DNA from: Bacteroidota bacterium
GTDB lineage: Bacteria > Bacteroidota > Bacteroidia > Flavobacteriales > Flavobacteriaceae
NCBI GenBank assembly: GCA_027621175.1
Contig: JAQCCM010000002.1
Coordinates: forward strand, 1-64,000
Length of the DNA: 64,000 nucleotides
Reading direction: 5' to 3'
Both the position numbers and the translations under genes were made by a program. Shown here piece after piece: positions 9,323-19,048 of the stretch (positions are counted from its first letter, which is position 1; each line of letters begins with the position of its first letter). The notes under the pieces are model-generated. The model had not been told where the DNA came from, searched no databases, and saw nothing but the letters and a program-made list of their open reading frames with translations.

Positions 9323-10027
9323 ATGAAAATAGCCTTACTTGGATACGGCCGAATGGGAAAAGCCATTGAAGTAATTGCACAAGAACGGGGGCACGAGATT
9401 GTGGCAACAATTGACAAAGACAACCCAAACGATGTTTTTGATCACGCTGATGTTGCGATAAACTTTAGTATTCCTGCTGCAGCGGTCGCCAATATAACGC
9501 ATGCTATTAAACAAGGGGTTCCTGTAGTTTGTGGCACAACAGGTTGGCTAGAACACAAAGTTGAAATTGAAACGCTATGTGAAGAAAAAAAAGGAGCATT
9601 TTTATATGCCTCAAATTTTAGTCTTGGTGTTAATATTCTTTTTGCGTTCAACAAAAAACTTGCCCAAACAATGGGGCAATACACCCAATATAAAGCGAGT
9701 ATGGAAGAAATTCATCACACCGGAAAATTAGATGCGCCTAGCGGAACCGCCATAACTCTTGCTGAGGGAATTCTACCGCATACAAAACAACAAGCGTGGA
9801 AACTTGCAGAAGAAGCAAACAAAAACGACCTTGCCATCACGGCTAAACGTGAGCCGAATGTTCCTGGAACACATACCGTAAATTATATTTCTGAAACAGA
9901 TACCATTTCTATTGAACACATTGCCCACAATCGTGACGGATTTGCTCTTGGCGCAGTTATGGCAGCGGAATGGATTGTTGGAAAAAGGGGCATTTTTAGC
10001 ATGCAAGACGTTTTAAACATAACCTAA
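9323..10027 (+). CDS. dapB: 4-hydroxy-tetrahydrodipicolinate reductase
   Basis: The second committed enzyme of the diaminopimelate/lysine pathway, supplying peptidoglycan and protein synthesis. N-terminal Rossmann motif GYGRMGK (residues 7-13), the nucleotide segment CGTTGW, and the catalytic block [15 protein letters not shown] with the His pair and the substrate-binding Lys/Ser-Gly-Thr. Its 234 residues fit the short Bacteroidota form. It starts one base after the preceding stop, so it is in the same operon. Confidence 0.93.
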   Translation: MKIALLGYGRMGKAIEVIAQERGHEIVATIDKDNPNDVFDHADVAINFSIPAAAVANITHAIKQGVPVVCGTTGWLEHKVEIETLCEEKKGAFLYASNFSLGVNILFAFNKKLAQTMGQYTQYKASMEEIHHTGKLDAPSGTAITLAEGILPHTKQQAWKLAEEANKNDLAITAKREPNVPGTHTVNYISETDTISIEHIAHNRDGFALGAVMAAEWIVGKRGIFSMQDVLNIT

Positions 10028-10038
10028 TCTTATCTACT

Positions 10039-11736
10039 ATGACATTTTCACAATGGGTTTTATTTATCGCACTTTGCCAAGTTTTTATTTTCATAAAGCT
10101 GTGGAAACTCTATAAAAAAGCAGGGTATTCCCCAATTTTGGCGCTTATCCCCTTTTACAACTCTATTATTCTCTTACGTATCATTAAACGGCCACAATGG
10201 TGGGTTGTCTTACTGTATATCCCAATTGTTAATCTACTGATGCTCCCTGTTGTATGGGTAGAAACCGCACGAAGTTTTGGGAAAAATAGCCTTACCGATA
10301 GTTTTCTTGCCTGGGCAAGTTTAGGGTTTTATGGGTTTTATCTCAACTATGCCGCCGATGTAAGTTATCATCCAGACCGCCCGCTAGAAGCCAAAAGTGG
10401 TTTTGGACAATTTGTTGGCTCTATCATTTACGCAGTTGTTATTGCGACATTGGTACACGCCTATTTTATGCAACCTTTTATCATTCCAACTAGCTCGCTG
10501 GAAAAAAGCTTATTGGTAGGGGATTTTCTTTTGGTTAGTAAATTCCATTACGGAGCTCGCACGCCCCAAACCGTAGTTTCTTTTCCTATGGTTCATGATA
10601 CCATTCCAATTGCGAAAACACGTTCTTATTTAAAAAAGCCACAGCTACCCTACTCACGTATTCCGGGTTTTCAAAAAATAAAACGAAACGACATTGTCGT
10701 ATTTAGCTGGCCCGCAGATACAGTACGTCAATTTTTTAAGAAAGAGGCGGCAGTAATAAAACCTACAGATAAAAAATCAAATTACGTAAAACGCTGCGTT
10801 GCTGTTCCCGCGGATACGTTAGCTATCATTGATGGTATTATACATATTAATGGCGAAAAATCTATAATGCCCCACCGGGCAAAACCGCTGTATGGATACA
10901 CGGCATACAACAGCAAAGGTATCTCTGCTCGCAAACTAAAAGACATGGGGTATGACGACCTGAATAGAAGATATGTCATTGAAAACATCAGTCAACCCAT
11001 ACTAAACGCCCTTAATCCCTATATAACTGGTTTTGCAAATCAGGACAGAAATAATTACCAAATCTATACCAGTTCAAGAGGGCTGCCTATTGACATAATT
11101 CGGAAATATCGCATTCAAGCTAAAGAACTCCTTGAAACACAAAAGATCTTGTTTTTGACACTCAAGGAGGCTGAACAATTATCAAAAGACATCAAACTAG
11201 ATAGCTTAAAACGAAACATCAACACAGTCAGAACATACAACACGGATTATTTTCCAAATAATATTTTATACAATTGGAATATTGACCAGTTTGGACCAAT
11301 AGTAATGCCGCAAAAAGGAACGACAGTAACCCTAACGCAAAAAACGCTACCGCTTTACAAAAAAATCATTCAAGACTACGAAAAAAACACACTTAGTAAT
11401 ATAGGAGGTGACATCAAAATTAACGGCAAATCAGTAAACTCCTATACATTTAAGATGGATTATTATTGGATGATGGGAGACAACCGTCACCGCTCTGAGG
11501 ACAGTCGCTTTTGGGGATTTGTACCCGAAGATCACGTTGTAGGAAAGCCTGTATTCATTTGGATGAGTATAGACGGCTTCACAGAAGGACTACGCCATTG
11601 GAAAGTACGTTGGAACAGAGTATTTACAACCGTTGGCGGGTCGGGAGAACCTGTTTCCTATCGTTGGTATTTTGCTGTTTTTATCGCCGTTTGGCAAGGG
11701 GTTGTTTGGTATAGAAAACGCAATAAAAAAGCATAA
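10039..11736 (+). CDS. lepB: Signal peptidase I, large Bacteroidota type
   Basis: An inner-membrane serine protease that removes signal peptides. The N-terminus carries several hydrophobic segments (residues 1-20, 32-75, 85-105), then a membrane anchor (about 127-146). The catalytic Ser is S153 in PTSSLEKS and the general-base Lys is K251 in NYVKRC. About 220 residues of insertion separate this from the final signature [18 protein letters not shown] near residue 490, which explains the 565-residue length against about 320 in E. coli. The insertion and multi-pass N-terminus are seen in other Flavobacteriaceae. The stop abuts the next start directly. Confidence 0.92.
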   Translation: MTFSQWVLFIALCQVFIFIKLWKLYKKAGYSPILALIPFYNSIILLRIIKRPQWWVVLLYIPIVNLLMLPVVWVETARSFGKNSLTDSFLAWASLGFYGFYLNYAADVSYHPDRPLEAKSGFGQFVGSIIYAVVIATLVHAYFMQPFIIPTSSLEKSLLVGDFLLVSKFHYGARTPQTVVSFPMVHDTIPIAKTRSYLKKPQLPYSRIPGFQKIKRNDIVVFSWPADTVRQFFKKEAAVIKPTDKKSNYVKRCVAVPADTLAIIDGIIHINGEKSIMPHRAKPLYGYTAYNSKGISARKLKDMGYDDLNRRYVIENISQPILNALNPYITGFANQDRNNYQIYTSSRGLPIDIIRKYRIQAKELLETQKILFLTLKEAEQLSKDIKLDSLKRNINTVRTYNTDYFPNNILYNWNIDQFGPIVMPQKGTTVTLTQKTLPLYKKIIQDYEKNTLSNIGGDIKINGKSVNSYTFKMDYYWMMGDNRHRSEDSRFWGFVPEDHVVGKPVFIWMSIDGFTEGLRHWKVRWNRVFTTVGGSGEPVSYRWYFAVFIAVWQGVVWYRKRNKKA

Positions 11737-12366
11737 ATGAGTACCGTTGTTGCACCACTAACATATGGTGGTTCGATTACACTTTGGGCACACATGGCGC
11801 AAGCTTCGAATGTTGTGCTAGAAAAACACGACCATTACCAAAAGCAAACCCAACGCAACAGACTTTATATCCATGGAGCTAACGGAAAACTAATGCTTAC
11901 AGTTCCTGTAAAGCACCTCGGAAAAAAAGGACATCAAAATTACAATGACGTGCATATTGACAATCAATTTTCGTGGCAGGCACAACATTGGAAATCGTTG
12001 GAAGCTGCATATCGTTCATCTCCTTATTTTGAGTTTTACGAAGACGATATTGCTTTTTTATACAAGGAACGCTTCACTAATCTATATGCGTTTAACAACG
12101 CCTTTTTTCAGATTATAAAAAATTTGATAGGACTTTCCATTCCGTTGACCTTCACAAAATCTTACGAGAAAGAAGTAACGCATCAAGATTTACGACCGCT
12201 ACAAGAAGTGAAAAGAAATGGAGAAGAATTGACACTAAAATACACGCAAGTTTTTGATGATAAAAATGGTTTTATACCTGATCTTTCCGTTTTAGATTTA
12301 CTTTTTAATATGGGGCCCGAAAGCTTACAAGCGTTAAAAAACTGTGCGCTACCAAAAAAACTGTAA
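11737..12366 (+). CDS. WbqC-like family protein
   Basis: A 209-residue member of the WbqC-like family. The N-terminus reads APLTYGGSITLWAHMAQA, followed by EKHDHYQKQTQRNRLYIHGANGKLMLTVPV and then WKSLEAAYRSSPYFEFY, all family hallmarks. WbqC-like proteins occur in O-antigen clusters in some bacteria and singly beside lepB in Flavobacteriaceae; the reaction is not settled. It begins at the base after the lepB stop, so the two are probably co-translated. Confidence 0.82.
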   Translation: MSTVVAPLTYGGSITLWAHMAQASNVVLEKHDHYQKQTQRNRLYIHGANGKLMLTVPVKHLGKKGHQNYNDVHIDNQFSWQAQHWKSLEAAYRSSPYFEFYEDDIAFLYKERFTNLYAFNNAFFQIIKNLIGLSIPLTFTKSYEKEVTHQDLRPLQEVKRNGEELTLKYTQVFDDKNGFIPDLSVLDLLFNMGPESLQALKNCALPKKL

Positions 12367-12390
12367 CTTGATGCTACTAAATCTTGCATC

Positions 12391-12810
12391 ATGAGCGATT
12401 CTAAAATTATTGGTATTGGCGGCATTTTCTTTAAATCAGAAGCGCCAGAAAAGCTAAAAAAATGGTATGCACAACACCTGGGATTGGTACTTAATAATTA
12501 TGGCGCAACCTTTGAAATGCGACATCTAAAAGAACCTCAAAAAGCCAAGTATATTCATTGGTCTGTATTTCCAAACGATACGGACTATTTTTATCCGTCA
12601 GATAAGCCATTTATGATAAATTACAGGGTGCAAGAAATTGAAATAATGGTCATTAATTTAAAAAAAATGGGGGTCAAAATTATAGACAAGACAACAAGTT
12701 TTCCCTACGGTAAATTTGTATATATTCTAGATCCAGAAGGGAATGCCATCGAGCTTTGGGAACCTAAAGAAGATTTTTTTGACAGCATGGGAGTTCCTAC
12801 AAACAAATAA
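12391..12810 (+). CDS. VOC (glyoxalase/bleomycin-resistance fold) protein
   Basis: A single-domain VOC protein of 139 residues with two beta-alpha-beta-beta-beta modules. The first starts GIGGIFFKSEAPEKLKKWYAQHLGL, the second INYRVQEIEIMVINLKKMGV and ends DPEGNAIELWEP, where the Glu is a likely metal ligand. The usual first His is replaced (GIGGIFF), so the metal site may be incomplete. Substrate unknown. It ends just before the RNase P RNA, which lies on the other strand. Confidence 0.8.
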   Translation: MSDSKIIGIGGIFFKSEAPEKLKKWYAQHLGLVLNNYGATFEMRHLKEPQKAKYIHWSVFPNDTDYFYPSDKPFMINYRVQEIEIMVINLKKMGVKIIDKTTSFPYGKFVYILDPEGNAIELWEPKEDFFDSMGVPTNK

Positions 12811-12813
12811 AAA

Positions 12814-13105
12814 GCAGGCCATAAGCCGGATTCTGTCGTGCCTTATCATTAATCTAGGCGCTACATTACTGCATCGCTCAATCCGCCTACCCTCCAACTT
12901 GGGCGCGCTACCCTTAGCGTTGGTTTACATGGCGTTTCACCGCATAGAGTTTACCTGGTTTCACTACAGCCGAACTGTACTTGCTTTCTGTTGCACTAGT
13001 CCTACTCCGAAAAAATCAGAGTGACGGGTGTTACCCGCTATGCTGCGCTATGGTGTCCGGACTTTCCTCTCCGCAAAACGGAGCGATAAGGTGGCCTGCG
13101 AGGCA
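12814..13105 (-). ncRNA. rnpB: RNase P RNA (bacterial type A)
   Basis: Read on the minus strand, the RNA begins near 13105 with GCCTCGCAGGCCACC and soon reaches the conserved GAGGAAAGTCCGGACACCATAG block (P4 5' side and J3/4). It includes GGGTAACACCCG and CAGTTCGGC-type elements and ends with ACAGAATCCGGCTTATGGCC near 12814, the conserved 3' P4 strand. The total of about 290 nt is short but plausible for a type A RNA. It is the catalytic subunit that removes 5' leaders from pre-tRNAs. Small ORFs called across this interval are not genes. Confidence 0.93.
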
Positions 13106-13178
13106 AAAATACACTATTCCTGTATTTAGTTCGAATTTATTCATAGGTCAAAAAGATGAGTTTACGTATATTTACATC

Positions 13179-14927
13179 ATGGGTGAATTTGTTGTATCAG
13201 CACTAAAATACAGACCTCAAACTTTTGCGGATGTTGTAGGGCAACAAGCCATTACACAAACATTACAAAATGCTATTGATTTAGGGAAAATTGCCAAAGC
13301 CATGCTTTTTTGTGGGCCCAGAGGAGTTGGTAAAACCACTTGTGCACGCATTTTTGCAAAAAAAATAAACAGCGGCACCTTGCCTATTGATCCCGACGAA
13401 GATTTTGCCTTTAATGTTTTTGAGCTTGATGCGGCATCAAACAATTCGGTCGCAGATATTCGTAGCCTGATTGAGCAAGTTCGTATTCCACCACAAAAAG
13501 GAAACTATAAAGTGTACATCATAGACGAGGTACACATGCTTAGCTCTGCTGCTTTTAATGCCTTTTTAAAAACACTAGAAGAACCGCCACCACACGCCGT
13601 TTTTATTTTGGCTACAACAGAAAAGCAAAAAATTATCCCTACCATATTATCAAGATGTCAAATCTTTGATTTTAGGCGTATAAGCATCAAAGATGCTCAA
13701 GACTATTTGAAAACCATTGCTGAACGTGAAGGGATCCATGCCGAAGCAGATGCGCTTCATTTAATTGCACAAAAAGCAGACGGCGCCATGCGTGACGCAC
13801 TTTCAATTTTTGATCGAATGGTAAGTTATTCAGGTGAAACGCTTACGGCAAAGCACGTTTCTGTAAATCTTAATATTCTTGATCACGACAGCTACCTAAA
13901 TCTGACCGATGTGCTCCAAAATGGGGATTTACACGGTAGTGTATTGCAATTTAATTCACTTATCGATTTAGGCTTTGATGGATATCATATCATCAACGGA
14001 CTGTCTAAACACTTTCGAGATTTGTTGATGTGTCAAAACGAAGGAACAACAAAACTATTAGAAGTTGGTGAAGAAACAGAAGCGAAATTTTACACACAAG
14101 CAAAAGGAATCTCTGCTGCATTTTTACTCCAAGCTTTAGAACTTACCAATTCCTATGCGCTGCAATACAAAAGCAGTTTACATCCACATTTGCACGTAGA
14201 ACTCTGCTTGATGCAAATTGCCTCGTTAACAGAAGTCGAAAAAAAAAAGCCTAAGCCCTATATAAAGCCCAAGGAAGAAGTAGCTTCGAAAAGCATTGAT
14301 CCTACTATTGAAAACAAAGAAACTATTCAACAAACAGTTTCAACAGCTGTTGTTGCTCCAGTAGAAAATAACATTAATGAAGGAGTAGAAACTTCTCCAA
14401 CAGCTCCAACTGTAAATGAGGTTGTGGAAACCATAGAAGAAACACCTGTTCAATTAGACTTATCGGCACAAGGGGTATCTGGACTCTCTTTATCAAGCTT
14501 ACGCATACAAAAAGAGCATCAAACAAAATTAGTTGACGCAAGCGATAACGAAACCATCAACAACCAAGAAGTTTCACAAGATGCATTAATCGAACAATGG
14601 GAAAATTATACAAAACGCATGACCGACAGAGGTGAACGAAATATGGTCGCATTACTGCAATTGGATATCCCAAGACTAAAAAATAAAACTGAAATCCACC
14701 TTAGTATTCCCAACGAAACCAATAAAGTAGAGCTAGAAAAAAACAGCACATCATTATTGCAATTTTTAAGAAAGCAATTGCTTAACGATCATTTAAACCT
14801 ACGTCTTCATGTAGATGCCAAGGAGGAGAAAAAGTTTATTTATACGTCTGAGGATAAATACCAAGAATTGATAGAAAAAAATCCTATGATTGAAACTTTT
14901 AAAAAGAATTTTAATTTAGAATATTAA
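13179..14927 (+). CDS. dnaX: DNA polymerase III gamma/tau subunit
   Basis: The clamp-loader ATPase. The ATG at 13179 gives MGEFVVSALKYRPQTFADVVGQ, the standard N-terminus; the much earlier in-frame start would run through rnpB and is rejected. A TATATTTA box at 13168-13175 puts transcription almost on this ATG. Walker A is GPRGVGKTT (about residues 46-54), Walker B IIDEVHM, sensor 1 ATTEKQKI, and the SRC arginine finger lies in ILSRCQIFDF. The four-Cys zinc module of E. coli DnaX between Walker A and B is absent. Domain III ends near residue 350; a low-complexity linker and a C-terminal tau-type domain follow (582 residues). An A10 tract at codons 354-357 may allow a short gamma form. Confidence 0.93.
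   Translation: MGEFVVSALKYRPQTFADVVGQQAITQTLQNAIDLGKIAKAMLFCGPRGVGKTTCARIFAKKINSGTLPIDPDEDFAFNVFELDAASNNSVADIRSLIEQVRIPPQKGNYKVYIIDEVHMLSSAAFNAFLKTLEEPPPHAVFILATTEKQKIIPTILSRCQIFDFRRISIKDAQDYLKTIAEREGIHAEADALHLIAQKADGAMRDALSIFDRMVSYSGETLTAKHVSVNLNILDHDSYLNLTDVLQNGDLHGSVLQFNSLIDLGFDGYHIINGLSKHFRDLLMCQNEGTTKLLEVGEETEAKFYTQAKGISAAFLLQALELTNSYALQYKSSLHPHLHVELCLMQIASLTEVEKKKPKPYIKPKEEVASKSIDPTIENKETIQQTVSTAVVAPVENNINEGVETSPTAPTVNEVVETIEETPVQLDLSAQGVSGLSLSSLRIQKEHQTKLVDASDNETINNQEVSQDALIEQWENYTKRMTDRGERNMVALLQLDIPRLKNKTEIHLSIPNETNKVELEKNSTSLLQFLRKQLLNDHLNLRLHVDAKEEKKFIYTSEDKYQELIEKNPMIETFKKNFNLEY
14239..14254 (+). promoter_or_regulatory. Candidate frameshift/slippage site in dnaX
   Basis: Ten A residues (14239-14248) precede GCCTAA. 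In the dnaX frame the codons are GAA AAA AAA AAG, so the slippery heptamer A_AAA_AAG (14243-14249) is in register. A -1 shift, or one extra A in the mRNA, reads Ala then TAA at 14252-14254 and ends the protein at residue 358. A +1 shift, or one A fewer, reaches TAA after residue 361. No strong downstream stem-loop was seen. Confidence 0.5.
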
Positions 14928-14950
14928 GGTAATTTACTTAAGCGCACCTA

Positions 14951-15838
14951 CTAATGCAATTCTTTGTAAAGCAGTTTTATCATACCGTCAGCAAGTCCAA
15001 CTTTTGGTACATAAATTTTATTTGAACCACTAAATTTCATTGCGGTAAGATAAATTTGAACTGCTGGAACTATCACATCTGCCCTATCTGGATTGAGCTG
15101 TAAATCAACTATAAGTTCTTTTTGTGTACGTCTTTTTAAATATTCGTGCTGTTCAGAAAGCAGCATAAAAGAAAGGGGCTTCCCAATCTTTCGCCCTGAC
15201 ATTTTAAATACTTTATTAATTGTACCTCCTGAACCAACCACTGAAATTCGGCTTAATGATTGGGTATGGGTAACAATCCAATTTTTATACTTTTCCAGCT
15301 CGCTATCTTGTACCATCTTACTGAGTAAACGTACAGTACCAATTTTAAAAGATTTGGAGGCAATGGTTTTTCCTTGATGAATGAGTGTCAACTCTGTACT
15401 TCCTCCCCCAACATCTACAAAAAGATAGGATTTGTGTGGTTTTACAATATCGAATAAATCGGTCATGGCAATGATTTCCGCTTCCCGTTTTCCGTCAATA
15501 AGCTCTACAGAAACTTCAGTTTCTTTACGAATACGCTCAATAAGCTTTTTAACGTTTTTAGCTTCACGCAACGCTGAAGTAGCGCATGCCATATAATGTG
15601 ACACCCCATGAACACCCATCAATAATTTAAATGCGTGCATCGCATCAATCATACGTTGTTGATTTGGCATTCCAATGGAGCCGTGCGTAAATGTGTCTTG
15701 CCCCAATCGAATAGGCACGCGAATCATAGCACTTTTGGTATAAACTGTAGGTTTGTTTTTTCGTTCAATTACATTGCTCACGAGAAGTCGAACTGCATTT
15801 GAGCCTATATCAATCGCAGCATATTTGGATAATCTCAT
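14951..15838 (-). CDS. ppx: Ppx/GppA family phosphatase (exopolyphosphatase-like)
   Basis: An actin/HSP70-fold phosphatase that releases phosphate from polyphosphate or pppGpp. Phosphate-1 motif AAIDIGSNAVRLLV is at residues 8-21, ATSALREAKN follows, and phosphate-2 is FVDVGGGSTELTLI. At 295 residues it has only the catalytic core and lacks the C-terminal HD region of long Ppx proteins. It ends the minus-strand run five bases after ppk1, so it is probably co-expressed with the polyphosphate-making enzyme. Confidence 0.88.
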   Translation of the reverse strand: MRLSKYAAIDIGSNAVRLLVSNVIERKNKPTVYTKSAMIRVPIRLGQDTFTHGSIGMPNQQRMIDAMHAFKLLMGVHGVSHYMACATSALREAKNVKKLIERIRKETEVSVELIDGKREAEIIAMTDLFDIVKPHKSYLFVDVGGGSTELTLIHQGKTIASKSFKIGTVRLLSKMVQDSELEKYKNWIVTHTQSLSRISVVGSGGTINKVFKMSGRKIGKPLSFMLLSEQHEYLKRRTQKELIVDLQLNPDRADVIVPAVQIYLTAMKFSGSNKIYVPKVGLADGMIKLLYKELH

Positions 15839-15843
15839 AGGGC

Positions 15844-17883
15844 TCAGATTTTGCTTTTATAGTATGCGTACGTGGCTTCTTGGGAGCGTAACGGTGCTGC
15901 TCCATTGGTGCGATAATTCGGTTTTTTATCACTGTTTACCCAACGTGATTTAACGTTATCATTCCAACTTAACTCAAACGTATCTACTAATTCCTGTTGA
16001 ATCGCTTTGTCATAAATAGGGCAAGAAACCTCAACACGATTATCCAAGTTTCGTGACATCCAATCGGACGATGATATAAAAATATCTCTATTTCCGTCAT
16101 TTTCAAAAATGATCATCCTTGGATGTTCCAAAAATCGATCTACTACGCTAATTACTTCAATATTTTCGCTAAAACCTTTAACACCAGGGACCAAACAACA
16201 AATTCCACGAACTATCATACGAATTTGAACTCCAGCTTGACTAGCTGTATATAATGCTTTTACCATATCAAGATTGGTTAAATTATTGATTTTGATACGA
16301 ATTAGTGCATTCTTTCCTTCTTTAGCAAGTGTAATTTCCCTTTCAATTCGCTTTTTTAATCCGCTTGCAGTTGTAAAAGGAGAAATGAGTAAATGTTTAT
16401 GAGAAGGTACTTTGTAGGTTTTTTCTAGAAAATCAAACACTTTATTTACCTCTTTCAAAATGGATTGGTTTGCTGTAAAAAGAGTGTAATCGGTATAAAT
16501 TCGAGCAGTAGATTCATTAAAATTTCCAGTGCTAATGAACCCATATCGCACAAGCTTGTTTTGCTCTTGGCGCTGGATTAAGCAAATTTTGGAATGTACT
16601 TTTAAGCTTGGGATGCCAAAAATCAAACGTACCCCTTCATTTTTGAGCATCTCGGCATAGCGGATATTAGATTCTTCGTCAAATCGCGCTTGAAGTTCAA
16701 TCTGTACCGTAACTCGTTTTCCGTTTCGTGCTGCTTGAATAAGCGCGTTTGCTACTTGTGAATCATCAGATAAACGGTAAATTGTGATAAAAACGCTTTT
16801 TACTTTTGGATCAAGTGCAGCCTCACGCAAAAACTTGATGATATATGCAAAAGAATGATAAGGCGCATATTGCAGGTAGTCGCGTTGAGCAATTTGAGCA
16901 AGGACACTATGATCCAACGAAAAATCTTTAATGGCAAGTGGTACCATTTTATCATAAAGTAAATCTTTACGCCCAAGTGAAGGGAATTTCATATAGTCGC
17001 GTCGGTTATGATAGCGTCCACTGGGAATAATACTATCACGGGAACCAATTTTAAATTTATCTAAAATCAGATCCAAGGTATCCCTTGATATTTGTTTATC
17101 GTAAACAAAACGGACAGGGTCTCCGTCAACACGTTCTCTCACGCTTGAAGCAATTTTATCTACGTAGCTTTTATTAATATCATCATCAAAATCTAATTCT
17201 GCATCCCGCGTAAATTTGACCATATGCGCCGATATAGATGTGGGTGAGAATATGGCAAAAATATACTGCATTTGATGTCGAATAAGATCGTCCAAAAGCA
17301 TGACATATTTTTTATCTCCACGAGAAGGAAGGATAACAATTCGATCTAAGTGAGTTGGAATTTGAATTAAGGCGAATAATGGCTCTTTTGAGGTTGCCTG
17401 TTCCATTCTAACACCCAAAAAAACGTTACTACCCTTCGTATTTGGAATTCTGGTTTCTTCACTAATAAGTACCGTAAGTAGCGAAGGACTAACCTTTTCA
17501 TTAAAATATTGGTGTACAAAAGCTGCATATTCTTGATCTAACATATGCTCGTCCAAGACATAAATTTGTTCGCTTTTAAGCTCCTCTGTCAATTGCTTTA
17601 TGGTTGCAAAACTTTCATCTTGTAACGCTGTTGTTTTTTGGGTAATTTCATGTAAAAGCTGCTCTGCATTCTTGGCCTCTTCAGTTGGTCTTTCAGAAAC
17701 CATTTGCGCAATCCGCTTAACGGTAGCATAACGAACTTTATAAAACTCATCTAAGTTGTTAGAAAAAATACCAATAAATCGAATGCGCTCAATAAGCGGA
17801 ACGCTAAGGTCTTGTGCTTCTTGCAACACACGTCGGTTAAAGTCTAACCAGCTTAACTCACGATTTATAAATGGAAATTTCAA
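15844..17883 (-). CDS. ppk1: Polyphosphate kinase 1
   Basis: Makes inorganic polyphosphate from ATP through a phosphohistidine. The N-terminus FINRELSWLDFNRRVLQEA is the canonical PPK1 start. RNGKRVTVQIELQARFDEESNI and SLKVHSKICLI (the autophosphorylated His region) are in place, as are FISTGNFNESTARIYTD and the C-terminal HRFLEHPRMIIFEN-like and SSDWMSRNLDNRVE blocks. Its 679 residues match the family. It sits between sixA (one base away) and ppx (five bases), forming a compact polyphosphate unit. Confidence 0.95.
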   Translation of the reverse strand: MKFPFINRELSWLDFNRRVLQEAQDLSVPLIERIRFIGIFSNNLDEFYKVRYATVKRIAQMVSERPTEEAKNAEQLLHEITQKTTALQDESFATIKQLTEELKSEQIYVLDEHMLDQEYAAFVHQYFNEKVSPSLLTVLISEETRIPNTKGSNVFLGVRMEQATSKEPLFALIQIPTHLDRIVILPSRGDKKYVMLLDDLIRHQMQYIFAIFSPTSISAHMVKFTRDAELDFDDDINKSYVDKIASSVRERVDGDPVRFVYDKQISRDTLDLILDKFKIGSRDSIIPSGRYHNRRDYMKFPSLGRKDLLYDKMVPLAIKDFSLDHSVLAQIAQRDYLQYAPYHSFAYIIKFLREAALDPKVKSVFITIYRLSDDSQVANALIQAARNGKRVTVQIELQARFDEESNIRYAEMLKNEGVRLIFGIPSLKVHSKICLIQRQEQNKLVRYGFISTGNFNESTARIYTDYTLFTANQSILKEVNKVFDFLEKTYKVPSHKHLLISPFTTASGLKKRIEREITLAKEGKNALIRIKINNLTNLDMVKALYTASQAGVQIRMIVRGICCLVPGVKGFSENIEVISVVDRFLEHPRMIIFENDGNRDIFISSSDWMSRNLDNRVEVSCPIYDKAIQQELVDTFELSWNDNVKSRWVNSDKKPNYRTNGAAPLRSQEATYAYYKSKI

Positions 17884-17884
17884 T

Positions 17885-18367
17885 TTATGCTAACATTTTA
17901 GGGGAAAAGCATTCAGCTGTTCCTGTTGTTATTGATGCCCACAAAGATACATCAAAGCGAAAAAGCACGGCACTTGCCGTTGGAATATTGTTTCCTTGAA
18001 ATCCACCCAAAGAATGTGCTAAGGAAGTGGATGCGTGATTATGCCCAAAAGTAATGATGGTATTTTGTTCGTCTGGAAGGCAACGTACAAACTCTAGCAC
18101 ATCTTCTCCGCTAAAGTCATACAGCATCTTACTAACCGAAAGCCTATAAAATGGTATATCCATTTCCTTAGTAACTATAAGTGCTGTGTGTGCTGCTCTA
18201 TTTGCAGGACTCGTATAAGCAGCATCCACTTGGACGTTTTTGGAAGCCAAAAATGACCCCATACGGTGCGCATCGTCAATGCCACGCTGATTTAGTGGTC
18301 GATCAACATCAGAAACTTGTAGTTCCCAAGATGATTTTCCGTGGCGCATCATAATCCATGTTTTCAT
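17885..18367 (-). CDS. sixA: SixA-like histidine phosphatase
   Basis: A small histidine-phosphatase-superfamily protein. The catalytic RHG motif is near the start (MMRHGKSSWE), DRPLNQRGIDDA follows, and the second His lies in FGHNHAST. The 160 residues match SixA-type enzymes, which remove phosphate from phosphohistidine in histidine kinases or phosphotransfer proteins in E. coli. Because it is one base from ppk1, whose catalytic intermediate is a phosphohistidine, a link to polyphosphate metabolism is possible but not shown. Confidence 0.82.
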   Translation of the reverse strand: MKTWIMMRHGKSSWELQVSDVDRPLNQRGIDDAHRMGSFLASKNVQVDAAYTSPANRAAHTALIVTKEMDIPFYRLSVSKMLYDFSGEDVLEFVRCLPDEQNTIITFGHNHASTSLAHSLGGFQGNNIPTASAVLFRFDVSLWASITTGTAECFSPKMLA

Positions 18368-18378
18368 TTATACCTTTT

Positions 18379-19026
18379 TTAGGGCGCTAATCGTTTTCGT
18401 TCCCATGAGGCATCATTAGAATTGGAATACACAATGCGGTCATGAAGACGGTTTGGCCTGCCTTGCCAAAACTCAATGCGTTGTGGCTTGACAATAATTC
18501 CACCCCAATGAGATGGTCTAGGAATATCTTTACCATCAAATTTTTGCGTAAGCATTTCAAGGCGTTGTTCTAGGACTGTTCTGGAACCTATGGGTTGACT
18601 TTGAGGAGAAACATGAGCGCCTAATTGACTTCCTCTAGGTCGAGAGGAAAAATATGCGTCAGAAATAGCTTCTGGAGTTTTTTCCGCTATCCCAGAAATA
18701 ATAACCTGACGCTCCAAATTGGGCCAAAAAAAAGACAAACTCACTTTTGGATGAGCAAATAGGGCTTGACATTTATCACTTTGGTAATTGGAATAAAACA
18801 CAAATCCATCGTTTATGATATCTTTTAATAACACTACTCTTCCACGTACATTGGCGTTAGCGTCAACGGTACTCAGCGTCATCGCATTTACCTCTTCTAC
18901 ACCCCCTGCATTTGAAACTTCCTCAAACCATTGATTAAATAGATTCAAGGGATCGTTCGGAGTATTTGCTTCGTCCAGCGTATTCGCCGTATAGTTCTTG
19001 CGTAAGTTTCCTAACTCTTTTTTCAT
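18379..19026 (-). CDS. pdxH: Pyridoxamine 5'-phosphate oxidase
   Basis: An FMN enzyme that makes pyridoxal 5'-phosphate from PNP or PMP. RGRVVLLKDI and FVFYSNYQSDK are the FMN-binding segments. SFFWPNLERQVIISG, FSSRPRGSQLGAHVSPQS and the C-terminal IEFWQGRPNRLHDRIVY are near-diagnostic. The 215 residues are full length. It is part of the minus-strand run between rnz and sixA; the intergenic gaps are short (22 and 11 bases). Confidence 0.95.
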   Translation of the reverse strand: MKKELGNLRKNYTANTLDEANTPNDPLNLFNQWFEEVSNAGGVEEVNAMTLSTVDANANVRGRVVLLKDIINDGFVFYSNYQSDKCQALFAHPKVSLSFFWPNLERQVIISGIAEKTPEAISDAYFSSRPRGSQLGAHVSPQSQPIGSRTVLEQRLEMLTQKFDGKDIPRPSHWGGIIVKPQRIEFWQGRPNRLHDRIVYSNSNDASWERKRLAP

Positions 19027-19048
19027 TGTATAAAAATACGAATAAAGC

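Noticed and set aside
12743-13178. ORFs across the RNase P RNA, including a 93-aa ORF and an upstream extension of dnaX
   Set aside because: The interval is the rnpB gene on the other strand, and the dnaX family start is at 13179.
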